DNA from: an uncultured Pelagibacteraceae bacterium
Lineage (GTDB): Bacteria > Pseudomonadota > Alphaproteobacteria > Pelagibacterales > Pelagibacteraceae
DNA: 50,457 nt
Reading direction: 5' to 3'
Assembly: GCA_902553695.1 (NCBI GenBank)
Contig: CACDLR010000002.1
Coordinates: 1-50,457 of the forward strand
In this document: positions 1 to 7,798 of the stretch, one piece after another
Layout: every line of letters begins with the position of its first letter
Position numbering within the stretch: position 1 is the first letter of the stretch
Notes under the pieces: model-generated
Told to the model about the DNA's origin: nothing
What the model saw: the letters and a program-made list of their open reading frames with translations, nothing else
Database searches by the model: none
Made by a program: the position numbers and the translations under genes

Positions 1-259
1 TTGTTGGTTTTACATAAATAAATATAGGATTATCAAAATATATTGTTAAACCGCCAAAAAAAGCAATTAAAATACCGCCTAACAGCGGAACCATTGGAAC
101 TCTTTTTTCTAAGAACCAAACTAATGCTAAAGCGACTATTGTAGCTATTATAAATGGAACTAATGCAACTTTAATATCTTTACCACTACTATAATATATG
201 TATAGAAATATAGCGAGAGGACCAAAATCTGTGACAAATTTTACAAAAGACTTATTCAC
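1..259 (-). CDS. yciB: Septation protein A family (YciB/IspZ-like), partial
   Basis: Translated by eye from the minus strand: an open frame starts at a GTG (257-259) and runs off the left edge, giving about 86 N-terminal residues. The protein begins VNKSFVKFVTDFGPLAIF and contains a hydrophobic segment, a short loop with VALVPFIIATIVALALVW, then EKRVPMVPLLGG and another hydrophobic stretch ending in FIYVKP. The FGPLAIF start and the KRVPMVPLL loop are typical of the YciB/septation protein A inner-membrane family, which in enterobacteria is linked to cell-envelope integrity and septation. No ATG lies between an upstream in-frame stop and the GTG, so GTG is the best start. The C-terminal half is outside the window. 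It is divergent from hspQ. Confidence 0.82.
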   Translation of the reverse strand, partial: MNKSFVKFVTDFGPLAIFLYIYYSSGKDIKVALVPFIIATIVALALVWFLEKRVPMVPLLGGILIAFFGGLTIYFDNPIFIYVKPT

Positions 260-337
260 TTTATATTTATTAACAGTTTAGCAAATAGTAAAAATTTTTT
301 CTATTGATTTTTTTTCTCAAATACCCATACTAATAGT

Positions 338-658
338 GTGTCAATTCAAAAAGCAAAATTTTCTATTGGAGATGTGGTAAAACATAGACACTTTGATTTT
401 AGGGGTGTTATTTATGATGTTGATTTCGAATTTAACAATTCAGAAGAATGGTACCAATCTATACCAAAAAATGTGAGACCAAAAAAAGATCAGCCGTTTT
501 ACCATTTATTAGCTGAAAATGAGGAGATCACATATGAAGCCTATGTATCCGAGCAAAATTTACTTGCGGATGACTCAGGAGAGCCAATTCAACACCCACT
601 AATAAATGAGATTTTTAGTGGTAAAAAAGGATCTAGCTACTTCAAACCTTCAAATTAA
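338..658 (+). CDS. hspQ: Heat shock protein HspQ (YccV-like hemimethylated-DNA-binding family)
   Basis: 106 residues from a GTG start, matching the whole YccV/HspQ family. Visible family features are the N-terminal FSIGDVVKHRHFDFRGVIYDVD, the EEWYQSIP segment, PFYHLLAENEE and a Tyr-rich YEAYVSEQNL segment, followed by a D/E-P-HP tail near residue 85. In E. coli HspQ was described as binding hemimethylated oriC DNA and as a specificity-enhancing factor for Lon protease. Which role applies here cannot be read from sequence. It stands alone: a divergent septation-protein gene upstream and a 170-bp gap before ccmC. The GTG is chosen because no ATG is available before the conserved core. Confidence 0.9.
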   Translation: MSIQKAKFSIGDVVKHRHFDFRGVIYDVDFEFNNSEEWYQSIPKNVRPKKDQPFYHLLAENEEITYEAYVSEQNLLADDSGEPIQHPLINEIFSGKKGSSYFKPSN

Positions 659-727
659 AAATATCAGCCAATATTTAACCACATTTAATCCTAAAGAATG
701 ACAAAAATTGATTTTATAAATATTTTA

Positions 728-788
728 TACTTTGGTCAGGAGTTCAACCATTCCCTATTTATCTCCCTCAGAGCTCTTGATCAAAGTG
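728..788 (+). ncRNA. Candidate structured RNA: long hairpin with C-rich, G-free loop upstream of ccmC
   Basis: Bases 729-742 pair with 774-787 over 14 consecutive positions, 12 Watson-Crick and 2 G-U as RNA. The helix continues inward with 743-745/771-773 (one more G-U), and 728/788 can add a terminal U-G, giving 17-18 bp. The enclosed loop (746-770) contains no G and carries two CCC runs within pyrimidine-rich sequence. Nothing comparable lies in the other gaps except the ffh leader. There is no U-tract directly after the 3' arm, so it does not look like a simple terminator. It could be a 5' leader of the ccm operon, the 3' region of the hspQ transcript, or a small RNA. The strand is assigned from flanking genes only. 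Which of these it is cannot be told from one sequence. Confidence 0.5.
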
Positions 789-828
789 ATTTAAAATTAT
801 TTTCCCACAAAATATGTTATAAAAAAAT

Positions 829-1536
829 ATGTTTAATTATCTAAACCCTTATAAAATCTTTAAAATAAATTCGACCTTACAAAGAATTATTTTTTTTTGT
901 TTTATTGTAGTTCTTAGTATTGGACTTATCGAGGCGTTATTTTTGTCACCCGAGGATTATTTACAAAAAGATTCAGTTAGAATTATGTATGTTCATGTAC
1001 CTGCAGCTTGGATATCTTTAGGCATATTCTCTTCAATTGCATTATTATCTTTTTCAGTTTTTATATTTAAGAACAAAAATTTAATTATGGTCTCAAAAAG
1101 TTTAGCCCCTTCAGGAATACTTTTTACTTTAATTGCTCTCGTCACGGGATCAATTTGGGGAAAACCGACCTGGGGAACATGGTGGGCATGGGACGCAAGA
1201 ATTACATCCATGTTAATATTGTTTATTTTTTACATACTTTATCTGTTATCTTTTCGAATTTTCAAGGACCGAGAAAGAGTAAATAAAATATCTTCATTAA
1301 TTGCTATTTTTGGAGCTATAAATATACCAATAATCAAATTTTCAGTGGATTGGTGGAATACATTGCACCAACCTGCTTCAATTAGTTTGACTGCAAAATC
1401 AGCAATACATTCGTCAATGCTAATACCACTTATCATAATGACTGCGGCATTTGCCCTATTTTCAGTTTTGATTTTTTTAATGAAATATAATACAGAACTG
1501 ATAAAAATTAAGAATAAGGGTCTAAAAAGATTATGA
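829..1536 (+). CDS. ccmC: Heme exporter/handling protein CcmC
   Basis: 235-residue polytopic membrane protein of cytochrome c maturation system I. CcmC receives heme and, with CcmAB and CcmD, loads it onto CcmE at the periplasmic face. The tryptophan-rich WWD signature is present at residues 111-124 (GKPTWGTWWAWDAR). The two expected axial heme histidines are H56 (YVHVPAAW) and H180 (NTLHQP). About six hydrophobic segments are visible, and the length matches the family (about 240). The ATG at 829 precedes the first hydrophobic segment. The last four bases overlap ccmD (ATGA), so translation is probably coupled. ccmA and ccmB are not in this window. Confidence 0.96.
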   Translation: MFNYLNPYKIFKINSTLQRIIFFCFIVVLSIGLIEALFLSPEDYLQKDSVRIMYVHVPAAWISLGIFSSIALLSFSVFIFKNKNLIMVSKSLAPSGILFTLIALVTGSIWGKPTWGTWWAWDARITSMLILFIFYILYLLSFRIFKDRERVNKISSLIAIFGAINIPIIKFSVDWWNTLHQPASISLTAKSAIHSSMLIPLIIMTAAFALFSVLIFLMKYNTELIKIKNKGLKRL

Positions 1537-1763
1537 TAAAAGATTTATTTTTAATGAATGGTTACGGAATTTATGTTTGGTCTGCTTTCGCATTTACCTT
1601 AATAAGTTTCTTAAGTTTATATACCATTATAAGTTTGCAGTTAAAAAAAGAGCAAAAAAGATTTGAGAAAAATTTCTCGTCGCTGTCAGAAGAAAAATAT
1701 GGCATTGCTATAAATCAAGAAATCCATAAAGAAATTTTGAAACATTCTGGCTCAAAAATTTAA
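1533..1763 (+). CDS. ccmD: Heme exporter protein CcmD
   Basis: 76-residue single-pass membrane protein. A short N-terminal stretch (NGYGIYVWSAFAFTLISF) leads into one transmembrane helix at about residues 13-35, followed by a Lys/Glu-rich cytoplasmic tail. CcmD is required for release of heme-loaded CcmE from the CcmABC complex. Family sequence similarity is low, so the call rests on size, the Y-W-A-F/Y topology pattern at the start of the helix and its position between ccmC and ccmE. It overlaps ccmC by 4 bp and lies 12 bp ahead of ccmE. Confidence 0.88.
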   Translation: MIKDLFLMNGYGIYVWSAFAFTLISFLSLYTIISLQLKKEQKRFEKNFSSLSEEKYGIAINQEIHKEILKHSGSKI

Positions 1764-1775
1764 CTTTAATATTTC

Positions 1776-2198
1776 ATGTATGGTAAAAAGGTTAAATTAA
1801 GGTTCTTATTTATTTCATTAATATTTGTCGTATTAATACTAACAACTTTTTTAGTTTTAAAATCTTTAGAAGACAATGTCGTTTATTTCATTTCTCCATC
1901 AGAAATTAAAGAATTAGGGGAAATTGACTATAATAAAAAAATTAGAGTAGGTGGGATGGTTAAAAAAAATTCTGTTTCTATGAGTTCAAATCAAGTAATT
2001 TTTATTATAACAGATTTAAAAAGCGAAATTAATGTAGAATTTTCAGGAGTAATTCCAAATCTTTTTTCTGAAGAAAAAGGAGTTGTGGCAGAAGGATTTC
2101 TTAAGGATAGAAATTTTTTAAATGCATCAAAAATTTTGGCAAAACATGATGAAAATTATATGCCACCTGAAGTGAAAGAAGCATTAAAGGATAAATAA
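1776..2198 (+). CDS. ccmE: Periplasmic heme chaperone CcmE
   Basis: 140 residues: N-terminal signal anchor at about 9-29, then a beta-barrel (OB-fold) periplasmic domain with the family patterns FISPSEI and RVGGMVK and a segment leading to VAEGFL. CcmE binds heme covalently and passes it to the CcmFH ligase. The covalent attachment motif HxxxY is present as H124-D-E-N-Y128, followed by MPPEV, exactly as in proteobacterial CcmE. It therefore uses the histidine rather than the cysteine variant. It is followed after one base by the GTG start of ccmF. Confidence 0.96.
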   Translation: MYGKKVKLRFLFISLIFVVLILTTFLVLKSLEDNVVYFISPSEIKELGEIDYNKKIRVGGMVKKNSVSMSSNQVIFIITDLKSEINVEFSGVIPNLFSEEKGVVAEGFLKDRNFLNASKILAKHDENYMPPEVKEALKDK

Positions 2199-2199
2199 A

Positions 2200-4062
2200 G
2201 TGTTAAATTTAATTGGAAATTATTCCTTAGTTTTAGCTTTGATTACATCATTAGTATTGCCAATTATTTGTTTAAGAAATTTTAAATCTAATTCTAGTTT
2301 TGATTTCAATATCTTTGCAACTATTTCAATACAATTTTTATTAATTTGCATAAGTTTTATAACTTTATTATTTGCTTTTATAAATTCAGACTTTAGTAAT
2401 TTAGCTGTCTATAATAATTCGCACACTTCAAAACCATTATTCTACAAAATATCTGGAGCTTGGGGCAATCATGAAGGAAGTTTATTACTTTGGCTGCTAG
2501 TTTTAAGCTTGTTTATTTTGATTTTCTTTTTTAAATCAAAAAAACTTTTAAATCCATTTAGATTTTTAACAATTTTTTTTCAACAAATAATTATTTCAGG
2601 TTTTTTACTATTTATAATATTTACATCAAATCCTTTTCAGTTAATTATACCAACACCAATTGAAGGATTAGGATTAAATCCAATTTTACAAGATCCCGCC
2701 TTAGCAATTCATCCACCAATTTTATATTTAGGTTATGTAGGTTCCTCAATTATTTTTTCTTCATCATTGGCAGCGTTAGTTTGTAGTTATGTAAATAAAG
2801 AGTGGGCAAATGATTTAAAAAAATGGACTTTAATTTCATGGATATTTCTAACTTTAGGTATCATGCTAGGATCTATTTGGGCTTATTACGAATTAGGTTG
2901 GGGTGGTTTTTGGTTCTGGGATCCTGTGGAGAATGTATCACTGATGCCTTGGTTTTGTTTAACAGCATTATTACACTGTACTTCAGTACTAGAAAAACGA
3001 TCAAATTTACAATCATGGACAATAATACTTTCACTTAGCACCTTTATATTAAGTATGAGTGGAACATTTTTAGTCAGATCTGGAATATTAAATTCAGTTC
3101 ACACTTTTGCAAACGATCCTGAAAGAGGAATATTTGTTTTAATTTTTTTAACAGTTTTAATTTTTATTTCCCTGATTATATATTTCAAATTCAATAGCAT
3201 TGAAATAAACACTAAATCTTTTCTCTTAAGTAAAGAGTCAGCAATTATAATTAATAATTGGTTTATGATGTACTTCTTGGCAGTCGTTTTAATAGGAACA
3301 ATTTATCCAATTTTTTTAGAAGTGATTACAACAGAAAAAATCTCGGTTGGTCCACCTTATTTTAATCAATTAATGATTCCTTTTTTAATTCCATTCTTAT
3401 TTATAATGGCTTTAGGTCCAAAGTTGGATTGGATAAAAAATAAAAAATTTGAAGTAAAATTTACAAAAATAATCTTATTTATTATATCATTGCTAATTTC
3501 ATATTTGGTCGCAAAAAATTTTAATACACAGGTTTTGTATTCAACAATTCTAATTTCGTCTGCATTGTATCTTTTTCTTGTTTCAATCACTGATCTAAAA
3601 AACAAAAAGTTAAAATTATCCCAAAAAATTTCCCACACAGCATTTAGTATCTTAATAATTAGTATTATTTTAAATAGTCTATTTAGCGAGGAAGTATCAG
3701 TTAATTTAAAAAAAGGTGAAGAAAAAAAATCATTAAATTATTTAGTAAAATTTGAAAATATTTCCAAAATGGAAATAGATAACTTTACCTCTATTAAAGC
3801 AGAAATTCATGTAATACAAAACGAAAACAAATTGAAATTTTATCCTGAGCTGAGGTTATATAAAGTACCTGAAACTATAACTAGTGAAGCTGACATTAAA
3901 ACTAGCTTGTTTAGTGACAATCTTGTTGTGGTCAATTATTTAAAAGACACTAACTACTTAAATATTCGATATCAAAAAAAACCTTTTATGCTTCTTATTT
4001 GGCTTTCAGCATTTATGCTTGCTGCAGGGGGTTTAATGGGTCTAAGGAAAAATTTTAAATGA
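2200..4062 (+). CDS. ccmF: Cytochrome c heme lyase subunit CcmF
   Basis: 620-residue integral membrane protein that, with CcmH, ligates heme from holo-CcmE to CXXCH motifs of apocytochrome c. The WWD domain is visible at about residues 229-251 (YELGWGGFWFWDPVEN then SLMPW). Conserved histidine candidates for heme coordination are in the HPPILYLGY segment (H171) and HTFAND near residue 305. Many hydrophobic segments are seen, with a soluble region at about 510-590 and a final helix ending MGLRKNFK. Translation starts at GTG 2200, one base after the ccmE stop. It overlaps ccmG by 4 bp. Length is slightly under the usual 640-660. Confidence 0.97.
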   Translation: MLNLIGNYSLVLALITSLVLPIICLRNFKSNSSFDFNIFATISIQFLLICISFITLLFAFINSDFSNLAVYNNSHTSKPLFYKISGAWGNHEGSLLLWLLVLSLFILIFFFKSKKLLNPFRFLTIFFQQIIISGFLLFIIFTSNPFQLIIPTPIEGLGLNPILQDPALAIHPPILYLGYVGSSIIFSSSLAALVCSYVNKEWANDLKKWTLISWIFLTLGIMLGSIWAYYELGWGGFWFWDPVENVSLMPWFCLTALLHCTSVLEKRSNLQSWTIILSLSTFILSMSGTFLVRSGILNSVHTFANDPERGIFVLIFLTVLIFISLIIYFKFNSIEINTKSFLLSKESAIIINNWFMMYFLAVVLIGTIYPIFLEVITTEKISVGPPYFNQLMIPFLIPFLFIMALGPKLDWIKNKKFEVKFTKIILFIISLLISYLVAKNFNTQVLYSTILISSALYLFLVSITDLKNKKLKLSQKISHTAFSILIISIILNSLFSEEVSVNLKKGEEKKSLNYLVKFENISKMEIDNFTSIKAEIHVIQNENKLKFYPELRLYKVPETITSEADIKTSLFSDNLVVVNYLKDTNYLNIRYQKKPFMLLIWLSAFMLAAGGLMGLRKNFK

Positions 4063-4574
4063 AGATTAAAATTTCATTTATATTTATTTTTTTAACTCTC
4101 ACATTTATTTTATTAATCTTTTTTAAAAGTTTATTTGAAAATAAAAATTATATTCCAAAAAAAACAAAAAAAATTGAAAATATTTCAATTGAAGAATTTT
4201 ATTCAGGTAAAAATTTAAAAATAAAAGATTTTTTTGAAAATGAGAAATATATAATAATTAATATTTGGTCATCTTGGTGTGTACCGTGTAGACAAGAACA
4301 TCAATTTATCAAAAATATTTCAGAAATAACTAACTTGAAAGTAATTGGTTTAAATTATAAGGATAAAAAAGATAATGCTCAAAAATTTTTAGACGAACTT
4401 GGTAATCCATATGATATAATTTTGAAAGATCCAAAAGGAACAAAATCTATATTTCTAGGAGCTTATGGTGTCCCCGAGACATATGTAATTGATAGAGAAT
4501 TGAACATACTAAAAAAATATATTGGACCTATCAATTCTGAAAATGAAATTGAAATAAAACGATTAGTAGAATGA
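4059..4574 (+). CDS. ccmG: Thiol:disulfide interchange protein CcmG/DsbE
   Basis: 171 residues: an N-terminal membrane anchor (about 5-24) and a periplasmic thioredoxin fold. The active site is W73-C74-V-P-C77, followed by RQEH. The cis-proline loop is GVPET (P139), the usual arrangement for DsbE, which keeps the heme-binding cysteines of apocytochrome c (and CcmH) reduced. It overlaps both neighbours by 4 bp (ccmF before, ccmH after), indicating a tightly coupled operon. The spacer between anchor and domain is very Lys-rich, in keeping with the AT bias of the genome. Confidence 0.96.
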   Translation: MKIKISFIFIFLTLTFILLIFFKSLFENKNYIPKKTKKIENISIEEFYSGKNLKIKDFFENEKYIIINIWSSWCVPCRQEHQFIKNISEITNLKVIGLNYKDKKDNAQKFLDELGNPYDIILKDPKGTKSIFLGAYGVPETYVIDRELNILKKYIGPINSENEIEIKRLVE

Positions 4575-4945
4575 CAAAAAAATTATTTAAAATATTTTAT
4601 TTTTTATTTTTTTTAAATTTAATATTATTTGGCAATGTTAACGCTGAAACTTCTAAAGTTGATGAAATTTCAAAAAATCTTAGATGTTTAATATGCCAAG
4701 GACAATCTGTTTATGACTCTAATTCAGAATTTGCATTAAGTGTTAAGACTTTGATTTCACAGAAGTTAGCCGCAGGTAATTCAGAGGATGATATTTATAA
4801 TTTCCTTAAGTCTAAATATGGAGATTGGATTGTCTACGAGCCAGAAATTAACAAATTTACATTTTTGTTATGGTTATTGCCTATATTTTTGTTTATTTTT
4901 GGAGGCCTTTTAATTGTTAGAAAATTATTTATAAATAGAACTTAA
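4571..4945 (+). CDS. ccmH: Cytochrome c-type biogenesis protein CcmH
   Basis: 124 residues: signal peptide to about residue 25 (NVNA), the redox motif LRCLICQGQS at 37-46 (C39, C42), a short helical domain, and one C-terminal transmembrane helix at about 98-117. CcmH works with CcmF and CcmG in thioether formation. This is the short form without the TPR region (CcmI) that some proteobacteria fuse or place next to it, and no ccmI follows here. The gene ends the ccm run, 9 bp before the lipid A deacylase-like gene. Confidence 0.95.
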   Translation: MTKKLFKIFYFLFFLNLILFGNVNAETSKVDEISKNLRCLICQGQSVYDSNSEFALSVKTLISQKLAAGNSEDDIYNFLKSKYGDWIVYEPEINKFTFLLWLLPIFLFIFGGLLIVRKLFINRT

Positions 4946-4954
4946 AAGAAAAGA

Positions 4955-5467
4955 ATGTTTAAGTTATTTAAGATTTGTACAATTTTATTTTTACTAGTTA
5001 TTCAAAGTGTATCTGGTGAAGAAAAAAAAATTATTGAAAAAGATCATGAATGGAATTTTTACTCTGGCATGTTTGATTTCAGTGATGATGGAAAAAGGGC
5101 ATCTTTATTTGGAATTCAACATCAAAATGAAAATTTAATTAGAGAAAGTTTTTTGGGAACCATATCACCTGTGACTGGTTTTATGGTGACTGCAGATAGT
5201 GCTACATATGCATACACCGGTGTGCAGGCACAATACAAAATAGGTAAACTAAATATCATACCAAGTTTTACGCCAGGTTTGTATGGTGAAGGAAATGGTA
5301 AAGATTTAGGTCATATAGTAGAATTTAAAAGCGAAGTTCAATTATCTTTAGATATATTTTCAAACAGTGAGCTTGGTTTTTCTTATAATCATATCTCAAA
5401 TGCAAGTTTAGGTGATAAGAATCCTGGGGCCAATAGTTACATGTTTAATTTTCTTAAACGGTTCTAA
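4955..5467 (+). CDS. PagL-like lipid A 3-O-deacylase / acyloxyacyl hydrolase family outer-membrane protein
   Basis: 170 residues with a signal peptide (about 1-21), then alternating aromatic/polar beta-strand sequence ending in F (FLKRF), as expected for a small outer-membrane barrel. The C-terminal block NHISNASLGDKNPGANSYMF (145-164) matches the PagL active-site region. The catalytic His and Ser correspond to H146 and S148. Aligned without gaps on the recalled P. aeruginosa PagL block, the position of its third catalytic residue (Glu140) is N160 here. The barrel assignment is firm; deacylase activity is therefore less certain. It sits 9 bp after ccmH, probably in the same transcript, without an obvious functional link. 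Confidence 0.8.
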   Translation: MFKLFKICTILFLLVIQSVSGEEKKIIEKDHEWNFYSGMFDFSDDGKRASLFGIQHQNENLIRESFLGTISPVTGFMVTADSATYAYTGVQAQYKIGKLNIIPSFTPGLYGEGNGKDLGHIVEFKSEVQLSLDIFSNSELGFSYNHISNASLGDKNPGANSYMFNFLKRF

Positions 5468-5483
5468 AATAAGATAAACTGAT

Positions 5484-6635
5484 ATGAGACTAAAAAATTG
5501 TCATAACTTTAAAGATTTTAGAAAACTAGCTCAAAAGAAGTTACCTTCCCCAATATTTCATTACATTGATGGGGCGGCTGATGATGAAATCACTTATGCT
5601 AGAAATACCAGTGCGTTCGATGATGTTGATTTAGTTCCAAATGTTTTAAGGGGAGTTGAAAATGTTGATTTGTCTACAACAATATTTGGAAAAAAATTAG
5701 ACTTACCTTTTTATTTATCACCAACCGCATTGCAAAGACTTTTTCATTATGATGGTGAAAGAGCAGTTGGAAGAGCAGCACAAAAATTTAATACTATGTT
5801 TGGTGTTTCAGCTTTAGCTACAGTCAGTGTAGAGGAAATATCTTCTATGATTGATACACCAAAAATGTTTCAGTTTTATTTTCATAAAGACAGAGGTTTA
5901 AATGACTCTTGTTTGGAAAGAGCTAAAGCAGCAAAATTTGATGTGATGGCATTAACCGTAGACACAATAACTGGTGGAAATCGTGAAAGAGATTTACATA
6001 CTGGTTTTACATCACCACCTAAACTCACATTAGCTAGTTTATTCAGTTTTGCCACTAAACCAATGTGGGGAATAAACTATTTAACGAAAGGTAAGTTTGA
6101 ATTACCCCATTTACAAGATTTTGTGAAAGAGGGTACGAGCACAAATTCTTCAATTGGAAATTATTTTTCTACTATGCTTGACCAATCTATGAACTGGAAA
6201 GATGCTGAAAAACTTTGTTCTCAATGGGGTGGACATTTTGCTCTAAAAGGAGTGATGAGTGTTGAAGATGCCAAAAGAGCTGTAGATATAGGATGCACAG
6301 GTATAATGGTTTCTAATCATGGTGGGAGACAGCTTGATGGATCAAGATCACCTTTTGATCAGCTTGCAGAAATAGTTGATGCTGTTGGTGATAAACTTGA
6401 TGTGATATGTGAAGGTGGAATCCATAGAGGAACTCACATGCTTAAAGCATTATCACTGGGTGCTAAAGCTTGCTCTGGTGGAAGACTATATCTTTATGCT
6501 TTAGCAGCTGGAGGACAAGCAGGTGTTGAGAGAGCTTTAGAAAAGTATAAAGAAGAATTAGTTAGAGATATGAAATTAATGGGATGTACGAAGATAAGCG
6601 ACTTAAATAGAAATAATTTAAGATTCAGAAGATAG
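5484..6635 (+). CDS. FMN-dependent 2-hydroxyacid dehydrogenase (LldD/glycolate oxidase family), copy 1
   Basis: 383-residue TIM-barrel flavoprotein that oxidises an L-2-hydroxyacid to the 2-oxoacid. Family residues visible: Y27 (FHYIDG), Y132 (FQFYFHKD), T159 and R167 around LTVDTITGGNRERD, K255 (ALKG), and the catalytic base H279 with R282 in SNHGGRQLDG. The usual DGGVRRG loop reads EGGIHRG here: E310 in place of Asp and H314 in place of the first Arg, which in spinach glycolate oxidase is R289 beside the flavin. Substrate is not predictable (lactate, glycolate, mandelate and longer acids all occur). It is followed by a same-length paralogue overlapping by one base. Confidence 0.9.
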   Translation: MRLKNCHNFKDFRKLAQKKLPSPIFHYIDGAADDEITYARNTSAFDDVDLVPNVLRGVENVDLSTTIFGKKLDLPFYLSPTALQRLFHYDGERAVGRAAQKFNTMFGVSALATVSVEEISSMIDTPKMFQFYFHKDRGLNDSCLERAKAAKFDVMALTVDTITGGNRERDLHTGFTSPPKLTLASLFSFATKPMWGINYLTKGKFELPHLQDFVKEGTSTNSSIGNYFSTMLDQSMNWKDAEKLCSQWGGHFALKGVMSVEDAKRAVDIGCTGIMVSNHGGRQLDGSRSPFDQLAEIVDAVGDKLDVICEGGIHRGTHMLKALSLGAKACSGGRLYLYALAAGGQAGVERALEKYKEELVRDMKLMGCTKISDLNRNNLRFRR

Positions 6636-7786
6636 TGAATTTAAAGAATTGTCATAACTTTGAAGACTTCAGGAAATTAGCAAAAAAAAAATTACCTTCC
6701 CCAATATTTCATTACATTGATGGTGGAGCAGATGATGAGTCAACTTTAAGAAGAAATACAGACTCATTCAATGATTGTGATCTAGTTCCAAATATTTTAG
6801 CAAGTGTTGGTAAGCCTGATTTATCAACTACTTTATTTGGCAGGAAGATAGATATGCCAATATTTCTTTCTCCTGCAGCCATGCAAAGATTATATCATCC
6901 AGATGGAGATAAGGCATCAGCACGAGCTGCTGAAAAGTTTAATACTTTTTATAGCATGTCATCTATGGGAAATAATACTATTGAAGAAGTGTCGAATATT
7001 TCAAGTGGTCCGAAATTATTTCAGCTTTATGTTCATAAAGATAGATCAATTTCTGATGATTTAATCGACAGATCAAGAAGATCAGGTTTTGATGCAATGT
7101 GTTTAACTGTAGATACTTTGGTTGCAGGTAACAGAGAAAAAGATCATAGAACTGGATTTACTACTCCTCCAAAACTTACTGTTCAAAGTTTAATGAGTTT
7201 TGCAATGCGTCCTACATGGGTTTTTAATTATTTAACTGGTAAAAGATTCGAATTATCAAATGTTAAAAAAAAAACAGACAAAGGAACAAATATTACAAAA
7301 TCAGTTATTGATTATATAAACGAACAGTATGATCCAGCTATGGGATGGAAGGATGCAGAATATTGTGCAAAAAAATGGAATGGACCATTTGCATTAAAAG
7401 GTGTCATGTCTATTGAGGATGCTAAAAGAGCTATAGATATTGGGTGTACGGCAATTATGGTCTCAAATCATGGTGGACGTCAGCTTGATGGATCGCGATC
7501 ACCTTTTGACCAAGTAAAAGCTATTTCAGATGCGGTAGGAGATAAGCTTGAGATCATCTTAGATGGTGGAGTAAGAAGAGGAACTCATGTTTTAAAAGCT
7601 TTGGCAGCAGGGGCTAAAGCATGTAGTTTTGGGAAAATGTTTCTGTTCTCTTTGGCCGCAGGCGGTCAACAAGGAGTTGAACATTTATTACAAAATATGC
7701 ATGATGAAATTAAAAGAAATATGGTATTGATGGGATGTAAAAATTTAAATGAGCTTAATAGTTCTAAAATAATATATAGAAAATAA
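6635..7786 (+). CDS. FMN-dependent 2-hydroxyacid dehydrogenase (LldD/glycolate oxidase family), copy 2
   Basis: 383 residues from a GTG start that overlaps the stop of copy 1 by one base. It aligns with copy 1 without any gap and keeps all canonical residues: Y27, Y132 (FQLYVHKD), K255, H279, R282 and the intact loop D310-GGV-R314-R315. This copy is therefore the more orthodox member of the pair. Both carry the 200-240 insertion typical of LldD-like proteins. A 32-base stretch is identical between the copies (5541-5572 and 6692-6723), including third positions, suggesting recent duplication or gene conversion. Twelve bases separate it from the aminotransferase, so all three are probably co-transcribed. 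Confidence 0.92.
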   Translation: MNLKNCHNFEDFRKLAKKKLPSPIFHYIDGGADDESTLRRNTDSFNDCDLVPNILASVGKPDLSTTLFGRKIDMPIFLSPAAMQRLYHPDGDKASARAAEKFNTFYSMSSMGNNTIEEVSNISSGPKLFQLYVHKDRSISDDLIDRSRRSGFDAMCLTVDTLVAGNREKDHRTGFTTPPKLTVQSLMSFAMRPTWVFNYLTGKRFELSNVKKKTDKGTNITKSVIDYINEQYDPAMGWKDAEYCAKKWNGPFALKGVMSIEDAKRAIDIGCTAIMVSNHGGRQLDGSRSPFDQVKAISDAVGDKLEIILDGGVRRGTHVLKALAAGAKACSFGKMFLFSLAAGGQQGVEHLLQNMHDEIKRNMVLMGCKNLNELNSSKIIYRK

Positions 7787-7798
7787 GTAGGAGAAATT

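Noticed and set aside
698..844. 48-codon open frame beginning at ATG 698 and overlapping the ccmC start
   Set aside because: No recognisable sequence, no ribosome binding site, and its middle is the long hairpin; RNA structure explains the region better.
993..1436. Minus-strand open frames inside ccmC and similar shadows in other genes
   Set aside because: They lie entirely within well-supported genes, show no family signatures and lack start signals.
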